Assembly: GCA_020403045.1 (NCBI GenBank)
Contig: JADBYK010000030.1
Location: forward strand, 18,702-82,701
Length of the DNA stretch: 64,000 bases
Reading direction: 5' to 3'
DNA from: Cytophagales bacterium
GTDB taxonomy: Bacteria > Bacteroidota > Bacteroidia > Cytophagales > Cyclobacteriaceae
The notes under the pieces are model-generated. The model made no database searches and was not told the origin of the DNA. It saw nothing but the letters and a program-made list of their open reading frames with translations. Below are positions 9,766-18,532 of this stretch, piece by piece. The translations under genes were made by a program, and so were the position numbers. Numbering within the stretch: the first letter of the stretch is position 1; every line of letters starts with the position of its first letter.

Positions 9766-10394
9766 ATGTATCACTTAGTCTACACAAGTGTCGCGGGGGA
9801 CTTGGTTTCTGATGCAGACTTGATTCAACTACTGGAGCAAAGTCGCAACTCAAACAAAAAGACAGAGGTGACTGGCATCCTTTTGTATATACAGGGTAAA
9901 TTTATTCAGGTGTTGGAAGGCGAAAAAACAGCTGTCAATAAACTCTATACTAAAATTGCCGGAGACGGCCGACATAAAAAAGTTACGATTGTGATTGAAG
10001 GTGAGTCGAAAGAACGAATGTTCAACCCAAACTATGCATTAGGAATGCATAGTTTGCCCAGGGGGTTGACGAATACTGACGGTACCGTCAGTATTTTCAA
10101 GGTTAAACCCTGACAATGAAAATCACCAACTTGGTTTTCTTACTTGGGGCTAAATCGTTGATTTTCATTCGTCAATTATGCAATAGAATTTCTATTGCAT
10201 AATCTGGGTTCAAGGGATGGTCAATGGGATTCAAGAAATTAGGGAGTCAGCAATTTGAGTCACTCTCGGGCTTTTCGGATATTGATGAGTTCTTCACCAG
10301 TAAAAGCGATAACGACCATACTAATCTAGTGCTCGTTTTTTTGAAACTATTTTACAAGAAAAACATAATAGATTATCACGAAGCAATTTTGTAG
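9766..10394 (+). pseudogene. BLUF-domain blue-light photoreceptor gene interrupted by a 183-bp palindromic insertion
   Basis: ORF 9766..10113 starts MYHLVYTSVAGDLVSDADLIQLLEQSRNSNKKTEVTGILLYIQGKFIQVLEGE (BLUF). After the insertion, 10209..10394 reads FKGWSMGFKKLGSQQFESLSGFSDIDEFFTSKSDNDHTNLVLVFLKLFYKKNIIDYHEAIL-stop, continuing from ESKERM if the insert and one TTCAA copy are removed. Confidence 0.88.
10026..10208. mobile_element. Small MITE-like palindromic element, copy 1, inserted in the BLUF gene
   Basis: Flanked by TTCAA (10021-10025 and 10209-10213); imperfect terminal inverted repeats CCCAAACTATGCA / TGCATAATCTGGG; serial internal palindromes. Confidence 0.85.
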
Positions 10395-10417
10395 GTGGTA
10401 CAGAGTTAATTCAGCAG

Positions 10418-10642
10418 TTAGTGTAACTTCTTCCACCGAATGAACTCAATAACCGCCTGACCGAAAAGACTGATCCCTGAGTTAAACACGATCAGCGCAC
10501 AAGTTCCATAGGCAAACCATGGCTCGCCACTATATCGCTTAAATCCTGCATCTATAGCCATTGACAATCCTAGTCCTACAAGCATTAGCCCACTGCTTGA
10601 GAACAACCACCACTTTGTTTTCGGCTGAAGCTTAAAAGCCAT
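10418..10642 (-). CDS. Small two-TM hypothetical membrane protein
   Basis: Two hydrophobic segments; overlaps the end of the downstream gene by 11 bp. Confidence 0.6.
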   Translation of the reverse strand: MAFKLQPKTKWWLFSSSGLMLVGLGLSMAIDAGFKRYSGEPWFAYGTCALIVFNSGISLFGQAVIEFIRWKKLH

Positions 10643-13600
10643 CGTCTTCTTTCTTTTCCTCTTTTTTCTTCTCCTTCTTTTTCGCGGAAGAAGTACCGCT
10701 CGTTAAATCATAAGGTGCTTCAATTCCATAGTATTGTAACCTAAAACGGTTGACGAATGAAAGCGTTTCTTCGTCTGTTCCCGGAATGAAAATTAATTCG
10801 CCTATTTTGGCTTTGCTAGCATTTGTTTTTTTTGTGATCAGTTCATTGAATGGCTGATTGGCGGAATGAACCATTAAACGGTTGTCTTCAAAACCAAAGT
10901 AATACCACGATTCAGGCGAGGCCTTGAAAAAAACATGAAAGACGGGTGCGCCATCTTCATTTTTCCGAATTTCCATAAAGCCTTCAAAAGCTCCATTGAT
11001 ATCCAGCCGATTGCTGTTGCTAATACCGATTGTTCCCTCACTATAAAAAGCTTTTCGATCTTGTGACCACTTCAAATTGATATTGGAAAAAACGATAGGT
11101 TGAATTAAGCCTTGCACAGTGCCCAGCGAGAGATAACCTTGCTGCGATTTCTGTTCATAATCTTTTGTTATTCGTTCGCCAATCAGATTACTAATTTTAT
11201 ATAAGAGTTCAGTTTGATCACCAAGCCCTTCGGGAACACCTTCACTTTTTATGACTTCTAACAGATTATTAGCCATTAGCTGATACGCCATATCAGGAAT
11301 GGCCATATCGGCCATAATGAATGAGTTCATCTTGATTTCATTGGTAGTCAAACTCCCCGACCCGATGGCGGAAGCTGTAAGCTTAAAGCCATTGGTATTT
11401 TTGAAGAAGTTGATGGGCCCTTCAAAATTAACTTCTTGCTTCTCTTCATTGTAAGCAAATACTTTTCCTGAAAGTTTCTCGCCACTTGCTTTTTGGCGGT
11501 CTTCTATTTTAAATTGACTGCTTTCTTTATCAAAGAAGAGTGAACCACTTGGCAGGAAGAAATCTTCATCGCTTTCATCTTTTTTATCAAAGATAAAAGT
11601 AATGTAAAGGCTATTATCTTGCGCGAAATGTAAGCCCGCTGTGGCTCTTCGCCCTTCTTCGGTTACTGTTTTGTCGAAATCCAAGTAAATTTCTTTTTCA
11701 TCACCGTTTTGGTCATAGGCGAGCCAGGTGTTGTAGTTCTTTAACTTTTTTAGATCGAGCTTGACAAATCCTTTCAATTGCAATGCAGGTCTTGTAGCAT
11801 ACATCACCATATCGCCTTTGTAAAATATTCGAGGAGCCACCAAAATATTGTCTAAGTCAGCCACCGCTCCTTTACCAACGGTTTGTTGAGTTGCGTTGAT
11901 CGTATTTTTCTTTCGCGATTTTCCTTCAGGCGAAATAGCTTCCAAATGAAAATCAGTCATCTTAATATTAAACGTGTCGTTTATAGCATTGACATATTGA
12001 TAAGTAGCATAACCACTGAATTCTTTGCGCGAAATAATATCAACCACACCAGCCGTAAGTTTGTGGTAACCATTTAAAGTATCGAGGACAATCGTAGTAT
12101 TTTTGAGTTGCCCAATTTTTGCGTTTTCGAGAATTAAAACTTCATTGTTTTCGGGAGTAATCTTTGCATCAGCCACGATAATAAATGGAATTCCGCTAAC
12201 CTTCAATTGCTGCGTGGCAATGTCATACTCTGCTTTCTCTGCATTGAAGTGAAGTGAGTCTAATTCTTTTCGAGTGGTATAGAAATACGAATTCTCGATC
12301 GGCACGTCAGAGGCTTTATTCATCACAATCTTTTGTGTCTTTAAATCCCACTTTGCTTGTGGAATAGAGGTCTTGAATTGAGCATAAGGGAACTCAATGG
12401 CAGCTACACCTTCAATCTCCGGGCTAATGGTAGCCACACTTTTCTCTAGATCAAATTTCAATCGCACATCGCTTCCCGCCAACGCGGGTTTGTCGGGATT
12501 ACCCGTTTTTACTTCGAAACGAGCATGTCGCGCGCCAAAATCCATGGCTGCAAACGTCAGCTCTTTCGATGATACCTCTGACCCTCGCGTACTTAGTTTT
12601 CCACTTCCGGTAAGCCCGGTTTTGGCAACCGTCACTATTCCTGTGAGTGTAGCAGTGTTTTTATAAAATGAAAATGGCTCTCTTGAATTTTTTAACCTGA
12701 AACGATCTTGCTTGGGGAACCATTTCATTTGATAATCACCAAAGGTTGCCTGCGGGAAAGTGACGTTGCCAATTTGTTTTTCATTCAACTCGCCCGATTT
12801 CCCTCTAGATAAGACAGAGTCCGGGTAGAAAACAAAATCATCAGATATTAGCTTTGCCGTTAGGTATTCAATACGGCCGTTGGCACGAAGGCCAGAGTTG
12901 TCCAAGTTTAACTCGCCAAAAAGCTTCCCCTCGCCTTGGTATACATTGTATCCTTTGTTAGGCACCAGATGGCTAAATCCCAATGACTTGTCAGGCATTG
13001 TATGTAATTTTTCTTCGAATGGTGGGAACATCCCGCTAGAAAGGAATTTTCCCTCAAAACTAATTGCTCCCGGATCTGCATCGTTTAGGCTATCTAGTTT
13101 AAAAGGTGGAATAACGAAGAAAACCGATTTATCATAAACGCCATCAAGCACTTCCTGGCGATCAAAATAAATGACTCCCCCGGCTGTTGCATCTAGTCTT
13201 GGATAATTTGGCACTTGCACTCGACCAGATTTATTATCAGGGCGATTGATAAAAAGTGTTCCGGACGTTTTGTTAGCACTGGCCTGTAGTCCTCCAGCAA
13301 CGGCTGCAGTTGAGTCCGCTCCTACTAACGAATTGTTTACACGCCTACGTGTGCCATTTTTCTCGGTCACGTAAAAGCGAATAGAGTCTATGTGATTTAG
13401 ATTGACAAAAAAACTATCGTACTTAATTGTAAAGTCTTTTCCAGTGATCTCAAAGTTCCCGGCATTGATGGTTCCATTAAATTTGATATCGCGGTTTTGG
13501 AGAAAAGTGATGACGCTGCTATCGGGTTTAATCACCACATTGAGAGAGTCGCTCACATTGAATTCTTCAATACCATTCACGATCATAGATCCGTTCGACA

Positions 13601-15353
13601 GGCTAATTGTAGCGTTGGGTGTCGTCCCGGTGTACGATAATATCTTGAAATTATCGTAGTCAACCTTTCCTTCCTTTGCGTCTGTGAAATGCATGGCCTT
13701 GTCTTTAACATAAACAGCACCGGTTCTGGATTGGTAAAGAATCATTCCTTTTTGAGATAGAAAATCGGCTGCCATCTTGATTTTTTCTAGATTCCCTTTG
13801 GCTGAAGCTAAGTCAAATACAGAAAATTTTTGAGAGTTGATTTTTTTTGCAAAACCAGTGAACAGTTGCAGAGGATTATATCCAAAGGTTGGGTTTGCAA
13901 GTCGTTGAAAATCATCTTCGTCAAAGAAATCATGTGATTCAATGATCATTGGCGCAATTCCGCCACTGCCTTCGATGGAAAGCATAATACTATCAGACTT
14001 TAGGTCCCATCGGAGTACGTCTACATTAAAATCAATTCCAAAGAAGGAGGATGAGAAAGGTGCTTTGCGTAGAGATGATCCATCTTTAGAAATGATAATC
14101 TTTTGTTTTGCTCTATCAATGCGTACCTCCGAAGAAGGGTGAAAAATTGAATCATTTCCCTGGTAAATATTCACTTTCGCATTAACAGAATTAATTAAGG
14201 AGTCTTGGAAAGAAATGGAATAGGATTGCATTTCAAAACGCTTGTCAGCATTGCCCAGAATTGCTAGTGTAGAGGGCCCCCCGCTAATAGAAATACTGTT
14301 TGTATTTTTCCCTGCCAAACTAAATCCACCCGTGAAGTTAATAAACTCACCTAGGCCTAGGATAGATACGTTGTTTTCATATGATTTAAAACTAGGATAT
14401 ACAGCTGTGGCTTTTGATTTGTGATAGATACTGTTAAATTCAAATTGGCCGGGAATTCGACCTTGTAACTTTCCGAGGTAAAGAAGCTTCCCCTGTTGCG
14501 CCAGAAGATACGGCCGTGTGGTTCTGAAACTGTATTTGTTGAATTCGTAGTTTACCGAGTCGGGCGAAAGACCCGCACTACGCCAATCAAATTGACCCCG
14601 CTCACCTACAAATAATTGATCTCGCAGCGAAAATGTACCATTGGTATTTTTGAGAAAGGCGGAATCATAAAGGGTAATAAAATTGAGTGTCACTTTTGAG
14701 AAAACGATCGCTGCTCCCGATACTTCAGGTTGTACAATAGGCTGCTTCCAGGGTATACGTGAAATCGTATCTGTCGCTGTAGGCGGAATATAGTTTTGTG
14801 AAGTGTCGCTTACAATTACTTTGGGCTCGAGGTAGGCAAAAGAATAGTCATCGTCTAATGCTTTGAGGCGAAAATATCTCTGAAAATTAAGCGCGTGATG
14901 CTCAAAGAAATCGCGGCTTTGCTGAAACATGGTATTTGCCTGATTGCTACTCTCTTTTGCAATGACTTTGTCAACAACTTGAAGAAAGTTGCGAAAGCGG
15001 TCGAGGTCCAATTTTTCAACCGACTGGGTGGCCACAATCGCTGCATAATAGTTGACAAAATGTGGGCGCAGTTTATAGCCCTTCTTTTTCATCAAATTAG
15101 CTTGCTTCTTAATTTGGGTTTGTTGAACGGGGCCAATCGTTGCCCACACCGAGCCAAACCCATCGCCAACCGCCATTACGTCTACCAGCTTGGTATTATT
15201 TAGTAGAACCCGAATACTGTCAGGAAATGTCAGTTGTTGGATAGGCTCTGTTGGATTGCCCTTTTGAGCAAAAGCAAACAGCGGTAAACCAATTGCCAGC
15301 AATAAGACCGAGATAGATTTCTTCACAAGCGAAATGGCTTGAAATGGCAACAA
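10632..15353 (-). CDS. Very large secreted hypothetical protein (1573 aa)
   Basis: N-terminal signal peptide LLAIGLPLFAFAQ; long beta-rich sequence; Lys/Glu-rich C-terminus. Confidence 0.85.
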   Translation of the reverse strand: MLPFQAISLVKKSISVLLLAIGLPLFAFAQKGNPTEPIQQLTFPDSIRVLLNNTKLVDVMAVGDGFGSVWATIGPVQQTQIKKQANLMKKKGYKLRPHFVNYYAAIVATQSVEKLDLDRFRNFLQVVDKVIAKESSNQANTMFQQSRDFFEHHALNFQRYFRLKALDDDYSFAYLEPKVIVSDTSQNYIPPTATDTISRIPWKQPIVQPEVSGAAIVFSKVTLNFITLYDSAFLKNTNGTFSLRDQLFVGERGQFDWRSAGLSPDSVNYEFNKYSFRTTRPYLLAQQGKLLYLGKLQGRIPGQFEFNSIYHKSKATAVYPSFKSYENNVSILGLGEFINFTGGFSLAGKNTNSISISGGPSTLAILGNADKRFEMQSYSISFQDSLINSVNAKVNIYQGNDSIFHPSSEVRIDRAKQKIIISKDGSSLRKAPFSSSFFGIDFNVDVLRWDLKSDSIMLSIEGSGGIAPMIIESHDFFDEDDFQRLANPTFGYNPLQLFTGFAKKINSQKFSVFDLASAKGNLEKIKMAADFLSQKGMILYQSRTGAVYVKDKAMHFTDAKEGKVDYDNFKILSYTGTTPNATISLSNGSMIVNGIEEFNVSDSLNVVIKPDSSVITFLQNRDIKFNGTINAGNFEITGKDFTIKYDSFFVNLNHIDSIRFYVTEKNGTRRRVNNSLVGADSTAAVAGGLQASANKTSGTLFINRPDNKSGRVQVPNYPRLDATAGGVIYFDRQEVLDGVYDKSVFFVIPPFKLDSLNDADPGAISFEGKFLSSGMFPPFEEKLHTMPDKSLGFSHLVPNKGYNVYQGEGKLFGELNLDNSGLRANGRIEYLTAKLISDDFVFYPDSVLSRGKSGELNEKQIGNVTFPQATFGDYQMKWFPKQDRFRLKNSREPFSFYKNTATLTGIVTVAKTGLTGSGKLSTRGSEVSSKELTFAAMDFGARHARFEVKTGNPDKPALAGSDVRLKFDLEKSVATISPEIEGVAAIEFPYAQFKTSIPQAKWDLKTQKIVMNKASDVPIENSYFYTTRKELDSLHFNAEKAEYDIATQQLKVSGIPFIIVADAKITPENNEVLILENAKIGQLKNTTIVLDTLNGYHKLTAGVVDIISRKEFSGYATYQYVNAINDTFNIKMTDFHLEAISPEGKSRKKNTINATQQTVGKGAVADLDNILVAPRIFYKGDMVMYATRPALQLKGFVKLDLKKLKNYNTWLAYDQNGDEKEIYLDFDKTVTEEGRRATAGLHFAQDNSLYITFIFDKKDESDEDFFLPSGSLFFDKESSQFKIEDRQKASGEKLSGKVFAYNEEKQEVNFEGPINFFKNTNGFKLTASAIGSGSLTTNEIKMNSFIMADMAIPDMAYQLMANNLLEVIKSEGVPEGLGDQTELLYKISNLIGERITKDYEQKSQQGYLSLGTVQGLIQPIVFSNINLKWSQDRKAFYSEGTIGISNSNRLDINGAFEGFMEIRKNEDGAPVFHVFFKASPESWYYFGFEDNRLMVHSANQPFNELITKKTNASKAKIGELIFIPGTDEETLSFVNRFRLQYYGIEAPYDLTSGTSSAKKKEKKKEEKKEDDGF

Positions 15354-15502
15354 AAATGGTCAACAATCAACGGCATAATAATTTTGGCCACTCCCCGTCC
15401 ATCAACAGTCAGGTACTTGACCTTAAAAGTAAATATTAAGAGATGAAAATTCGGAAATAAATACCGAAAGTTCTAATGTGCAATAACGAATGGAAGAGGC
15501 TA

Positions 15503-16330
15503 TTATTTTCGTAGTAGTAGAGACGCCCAACCTTCTTTCTCATCTCGTTTCTCTTCATTCAGCCCATACCGAATGGCTTCAGCATTTAGATCAGTAATAT
15601 CATTGGTATAAAACCCGCTCAGTAGTAGTATCCCTGAAGGTGCAAGGTAGCTCGCATAGGCAGCTATTTCCTGAAGAAGTACGTTTTTATTGATATTGGC
15701 TAGAATGATTTCAAAAGCGCCCAAAGGTTTGATTTCAGCAATCGTTCCTTGATGGATTTCAATGTTGGAGCACACGTTGTTTTCAATATTCTCTTTGCCA
15801 TTGATCACGCTCCATTCATCAATGTCAAAAGCTACGATTTCTTTTGCCTTTCGTTTGGAAGCCATGATAGACAATATTGCAGTGCCACATCCGGCATCCA
15901 TTACGCGCTTGTTGGAGTGATCCAGATCAAGCTGGTTTTTGATCATCAAATAAGTAGTTTGGTGGTGCCCCGTACCAAAGGACATCTTGGGCGTTATGAT
16001 GATTTCGTAAGGATAGTTTCCTTCAACTTTGTGAAACTCGGCTCGAATTAAGCAGCGATCATCTACAATAATTGGTTCTAGACTTTTTTCCCACTCCTCG
16101 TTCCAATTTTGCTTCTGGATTTTATCCCAGTAGAACAACAGTGGATTTACTAACTTATATTTTTCTTTTACCTCTTCAAATAGTTGCTCATTAAACTTTC
16201 TTTCTTCGACAAAGGCCTCAAACCCCTTGTCGTTTTCCATAAACGTGTCAAAGCCAACTTCCGCAATTTCAGCCATAAGAATTTCTGAAAACTCCGGATC
16301 ACAAACTACTTGAAGGCGGGTGTAATACAT
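15503..16330 (-). CDS. prmA: Ribosomal protein L11 methyltransferase
   Basis: MSFGTGHHQTTYLM, RVMDAGCGTAILSIMASK, ILANINKNVLL. Confidence 0.93.
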   Translation of the reverse strand: MYYTRLQVVCDPEFSEILMAEIAEVGFDTFMENDKGFEAFVEERKFNEQLFEEVKEKYKLVNPLLFYWDKIQKQNWNEEWEKSLEPIIVDDRCLIRAEFHKVEGNYPYEIIITPKMSFGTGHHQTTYLMIKNQLDLDHSNKRVMDAGCGTAILSIMASKRKAKEIVAFDIDEWSVINGKENIENNVCSNIEIHQGTIAEIKPLGAFEIILANINKNVLLQEIAAYASYLAPSGILLLSGFYTNDITDLNAEAIRYGLNEEKRDEKEGWASLLLRK

Positions 16331-16430
16331 ATCTAATTCGATGATTCGTTGATGTACTGATTTGTTGAATAAAGCCTGTTAACTCAATTTCGATGGAGTT
16401 CTATCATCACCGAATTAACAAATTATCGAA

Positions 16431-17189
16431 TCAAATTGCCTTTACAATTTCCACAAACTCTCTCGATTTAAGCGAGGCGCCTCCGACTAAGCCGCCATCT
16501 ACATCCGCGCAAGCGAAAAGTTCTTTGGCGTTGTCCGCTTTAACACTGCCGCCATATAGAATTGAGATTTTCTCGGCTGTTTCCGAACCATATTTTCCAG
16601 CAATATGCCTGCGAATAACAGCGTGCATATCCTGAGCTTGCTGTGAAGTGGCTGTTTTACCCGTACCAATTGCCCATACGGGTTCATAAGCGACCACTAC
16701 TTTTTGGATAGCTTCCTCAGGCAAGTGAAATAAACTCTCCTCAACCTGTTGCTTTACCAATGCTTCATGGGTTCCTTTCTCACGAATTTCTAACGGCTCT
16801 CCGCAACAAAAAATAGGTGTAACGCCATTGGCCAGTGCTTTGTCTACTTTAGTGGCAAGCAATTTTCCATTCTCTCCAAAATACTGTCTGCGTTCGCTGT
16901 GGCCGATGATTACATAAGGGATAGCCATTGATTTTAGCATGGGCGCAGAGACTTCTCCGGTGTAAGCACCGCTATCGTGCTCGCTACAATTTTGTGCGCC
17001 TACTTTTATGGACGAGTTGCCCAATTGATGTTTAACCGGCACGAGATATGGAAAGGGAGTACACAAAATGGTGATCACATTTCCTTTTACTTCATCGGCT
17101 ACCATGCCCATCAACTCTGCCGTTAAGATGTGTGCTTCTTCCAAAGTCTTGTTCATTTTCCAGTTGCCGGCTACTATTTTCTGACGCAT
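16431..17189 (-). CDS. tpiA: Triosephosphate isomerase
   Basis: RQKIVAGNWKMNKT, IIGHSERRQYF, VVAYEPVWAIGTGKTAT, ILYGGSVKADN. Confidence 0.97.
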   Translation of the reverse strand: MRQKIVAGNWKMNKTLEEAHILTAELMGMVADEVKGNVITILCTPFPYLVPVKHQLGNSSIKVGAQNCSEHDSGAYTGEVSAPMLKSMAIPYVIIGHSERRQYFGENGKLLATKVDKALANGVTPIFCCGEPLEIREKGTHEALVKQQVEESLFHLPEEAIQKVVVAYEPVWAIGTGKTATSQQAQDMHAVIRRHIAGKYGSETAEKISILYGGSVKADNAKELFACADVDGGLVGGASLKSREFVEIVKAI

Positions 17190-17210
17190 AAAAAGGATAA
17201 GGTTTAAGGG

Positions 17211-17816
17211 TTATTTTTTTTCGAATACAAATTTCTCGGATGGACTGGATGAAGTAAGGCGAGCACTCTTCACCGGACTTTTGAAAGTGACATGCACCAG
17301 ATTCGATTGGTCCTCATGCGTTGCCATAATAGCATCATTAAAAACCTCGAGTGTTTTTATTTTTTTTATGCCCTCTATTTCGATGTAAGCAACTAAGGAT
17401 ATGTCTTCGCGTTCCACAGCCAAGAACATAAGCTTGCACCATTTGCCGTCTAGTTTAATCTTAAAATGTTCAGTGAGATAATTGATTACCAGTTGTTGGG
17501 TGGTAAGGCCATTCTTTGGTTCCAAAATATCAAGTTCGGCCTCTTTGCGCTGTGAGCGGATCGAGAGTTCTAAGTCATCGATGAACAAACGGGAAGTAAT
17601 TTGAAGCGCTTTGTCTTTCTCGCTATAAGTGATTTCGGTAACTGAAATGTGGATAGGATGGATGGATTGCCTCAAGCTACAAGCCTCAAGCTGCAGGCAC
17701 TCTTGGGGTGAAAACTCGCAGCGTGTGACCAAATGCTCATAGCCTGCAGCTTGCAGCCTGCAGCTTGCAGCCAACGCGAGACAGAGATAAAAATATTTTC
17801 CAAAAGGTACTGTCAT
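17211..17816 (-). CDS. Secreted DUF6702-like protein whose signal/mature junction carries a palindromic repeat
   Basis: HPIHISVTEITYSEKDKALQITSRLFIDDLELSI is the conserved-looking start of the mature domain; preceded by repeat-encoded residues. Confidence 0.65.
   Translation of the reverse strand: MTVPFGKYFYLCLALAASCRLQAAGYEHLVTRCEFSPQECLQLEACSLRQSIHPIHISVTEITYSEKDKALQITSRLFIDDLELSIRSQRKEAELDILEPKNGLTTQQLVINYLTEHFKIKLDGKWCKLMFLAVEREDISLVAYIEIEGIKKIKTLEVFNDAIMATHEDQSNLVHVTFKSPVKSARLTSSSPSEKFVFEKK
17674..17772. repeat. Inverted repeat (REP-like) inside the 17211..17816 coding sequence
   Basis: caagctacaagcctcaagctgcaggc versus gcctgcagcttgcagcctgcagcttg; 22 of 26 positions complementary, ~46-bp spacer. 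Confidence 0.8.
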
Positions 17817-17888
17817 TGACTCGTAAAATTACCCCTTATTGTCCTAATTCAAAATTAGCTTTATACTTGCATGTTTCAATCGCGTGCA

Positions 17889-18470
17889 ATGAGTGAATTC
17901 TCTCTTTATTTCGGGCTAGGCAAAGACCACATTTTAGATTATGTAAATGGATATGATCATATCTTGTTTGTGCTTGCTTTGTGTGCAGTTTATCTCACCC
18001 GCGATTGGAAAAAGATACTTATTCTAGTCACTGCATTTACTATTGGTCACTCCATTACATTGGCATTGGCCACACTCAACATTGTCTCCGTCAATGCTCA
18101 ACTTATAGAGTTTTTGATTCCGCTCACCATCTTTATTACGTCCGTTTCAAACCTTTTTAAGAAAGAAGTGTTGACAAACGAAAAAGGATTTCAAGTTAAT
18201 TATCTATTTGCCGTTTTCTTTGGACTTATCCACGGGTTAGGTTTTTCCAATTACCTGCGCGCAATTCTGGGCAAAGACCAGAGCATTCTGTCACAGCTAT
18301 TGGCCTTTAATCTGGGCTTGGAGTTCGGCCAAATAATAGTGGTAGTTATTTTCTTAGTCTTTAGCTTTCTTTTGGTCGATTTCTTAAAAGTAAATCGAAG
18401 AGACTGGAAATTAGTTTTATCTTCTGCCATCGCTGGAATAGCATTGATACTGATGAAGGATCGGCTTTAA
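17889..18470 (+). CDS. HupE/UreJ-like membrane protein
   Basis: GYDHILFVLALCAVYL, TAFTIGHSITLALATL, FFGLIHGLGFSNYL motifs. Confidence 0.85.
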   Translation: MSEFSLYFGLGKDHILDYVNGYDHILFVLALCAVYLTRDWKKILILVTAFTIGHSITLALATLNIVSVNAQLIEFLIPLTIFITSVSNLFKKEVLTNEKGFQVNYLFAVFFGLIHGLGFSNYLRAILGKDQSILSQLLAFNLGLEFGQIIVVVIFLVFSFLLVDFLKVNRRDWKLVLSSAIAGIALILMKDRL

Positions 18471-18532
18471 AAGAAACTATAAGTAATACCAAAATTCTGA
18501 CTTCTAAAATTCTAAATTCTTTTACATTAATT

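Noticed and set aside
9766-10113. Accepting the 115-aa BLUF ORF as an intact gene
   Set aside because: Its last ~30 residues are encoded by the inserted element and the real C-terminal part continues in another frame after the insertion.
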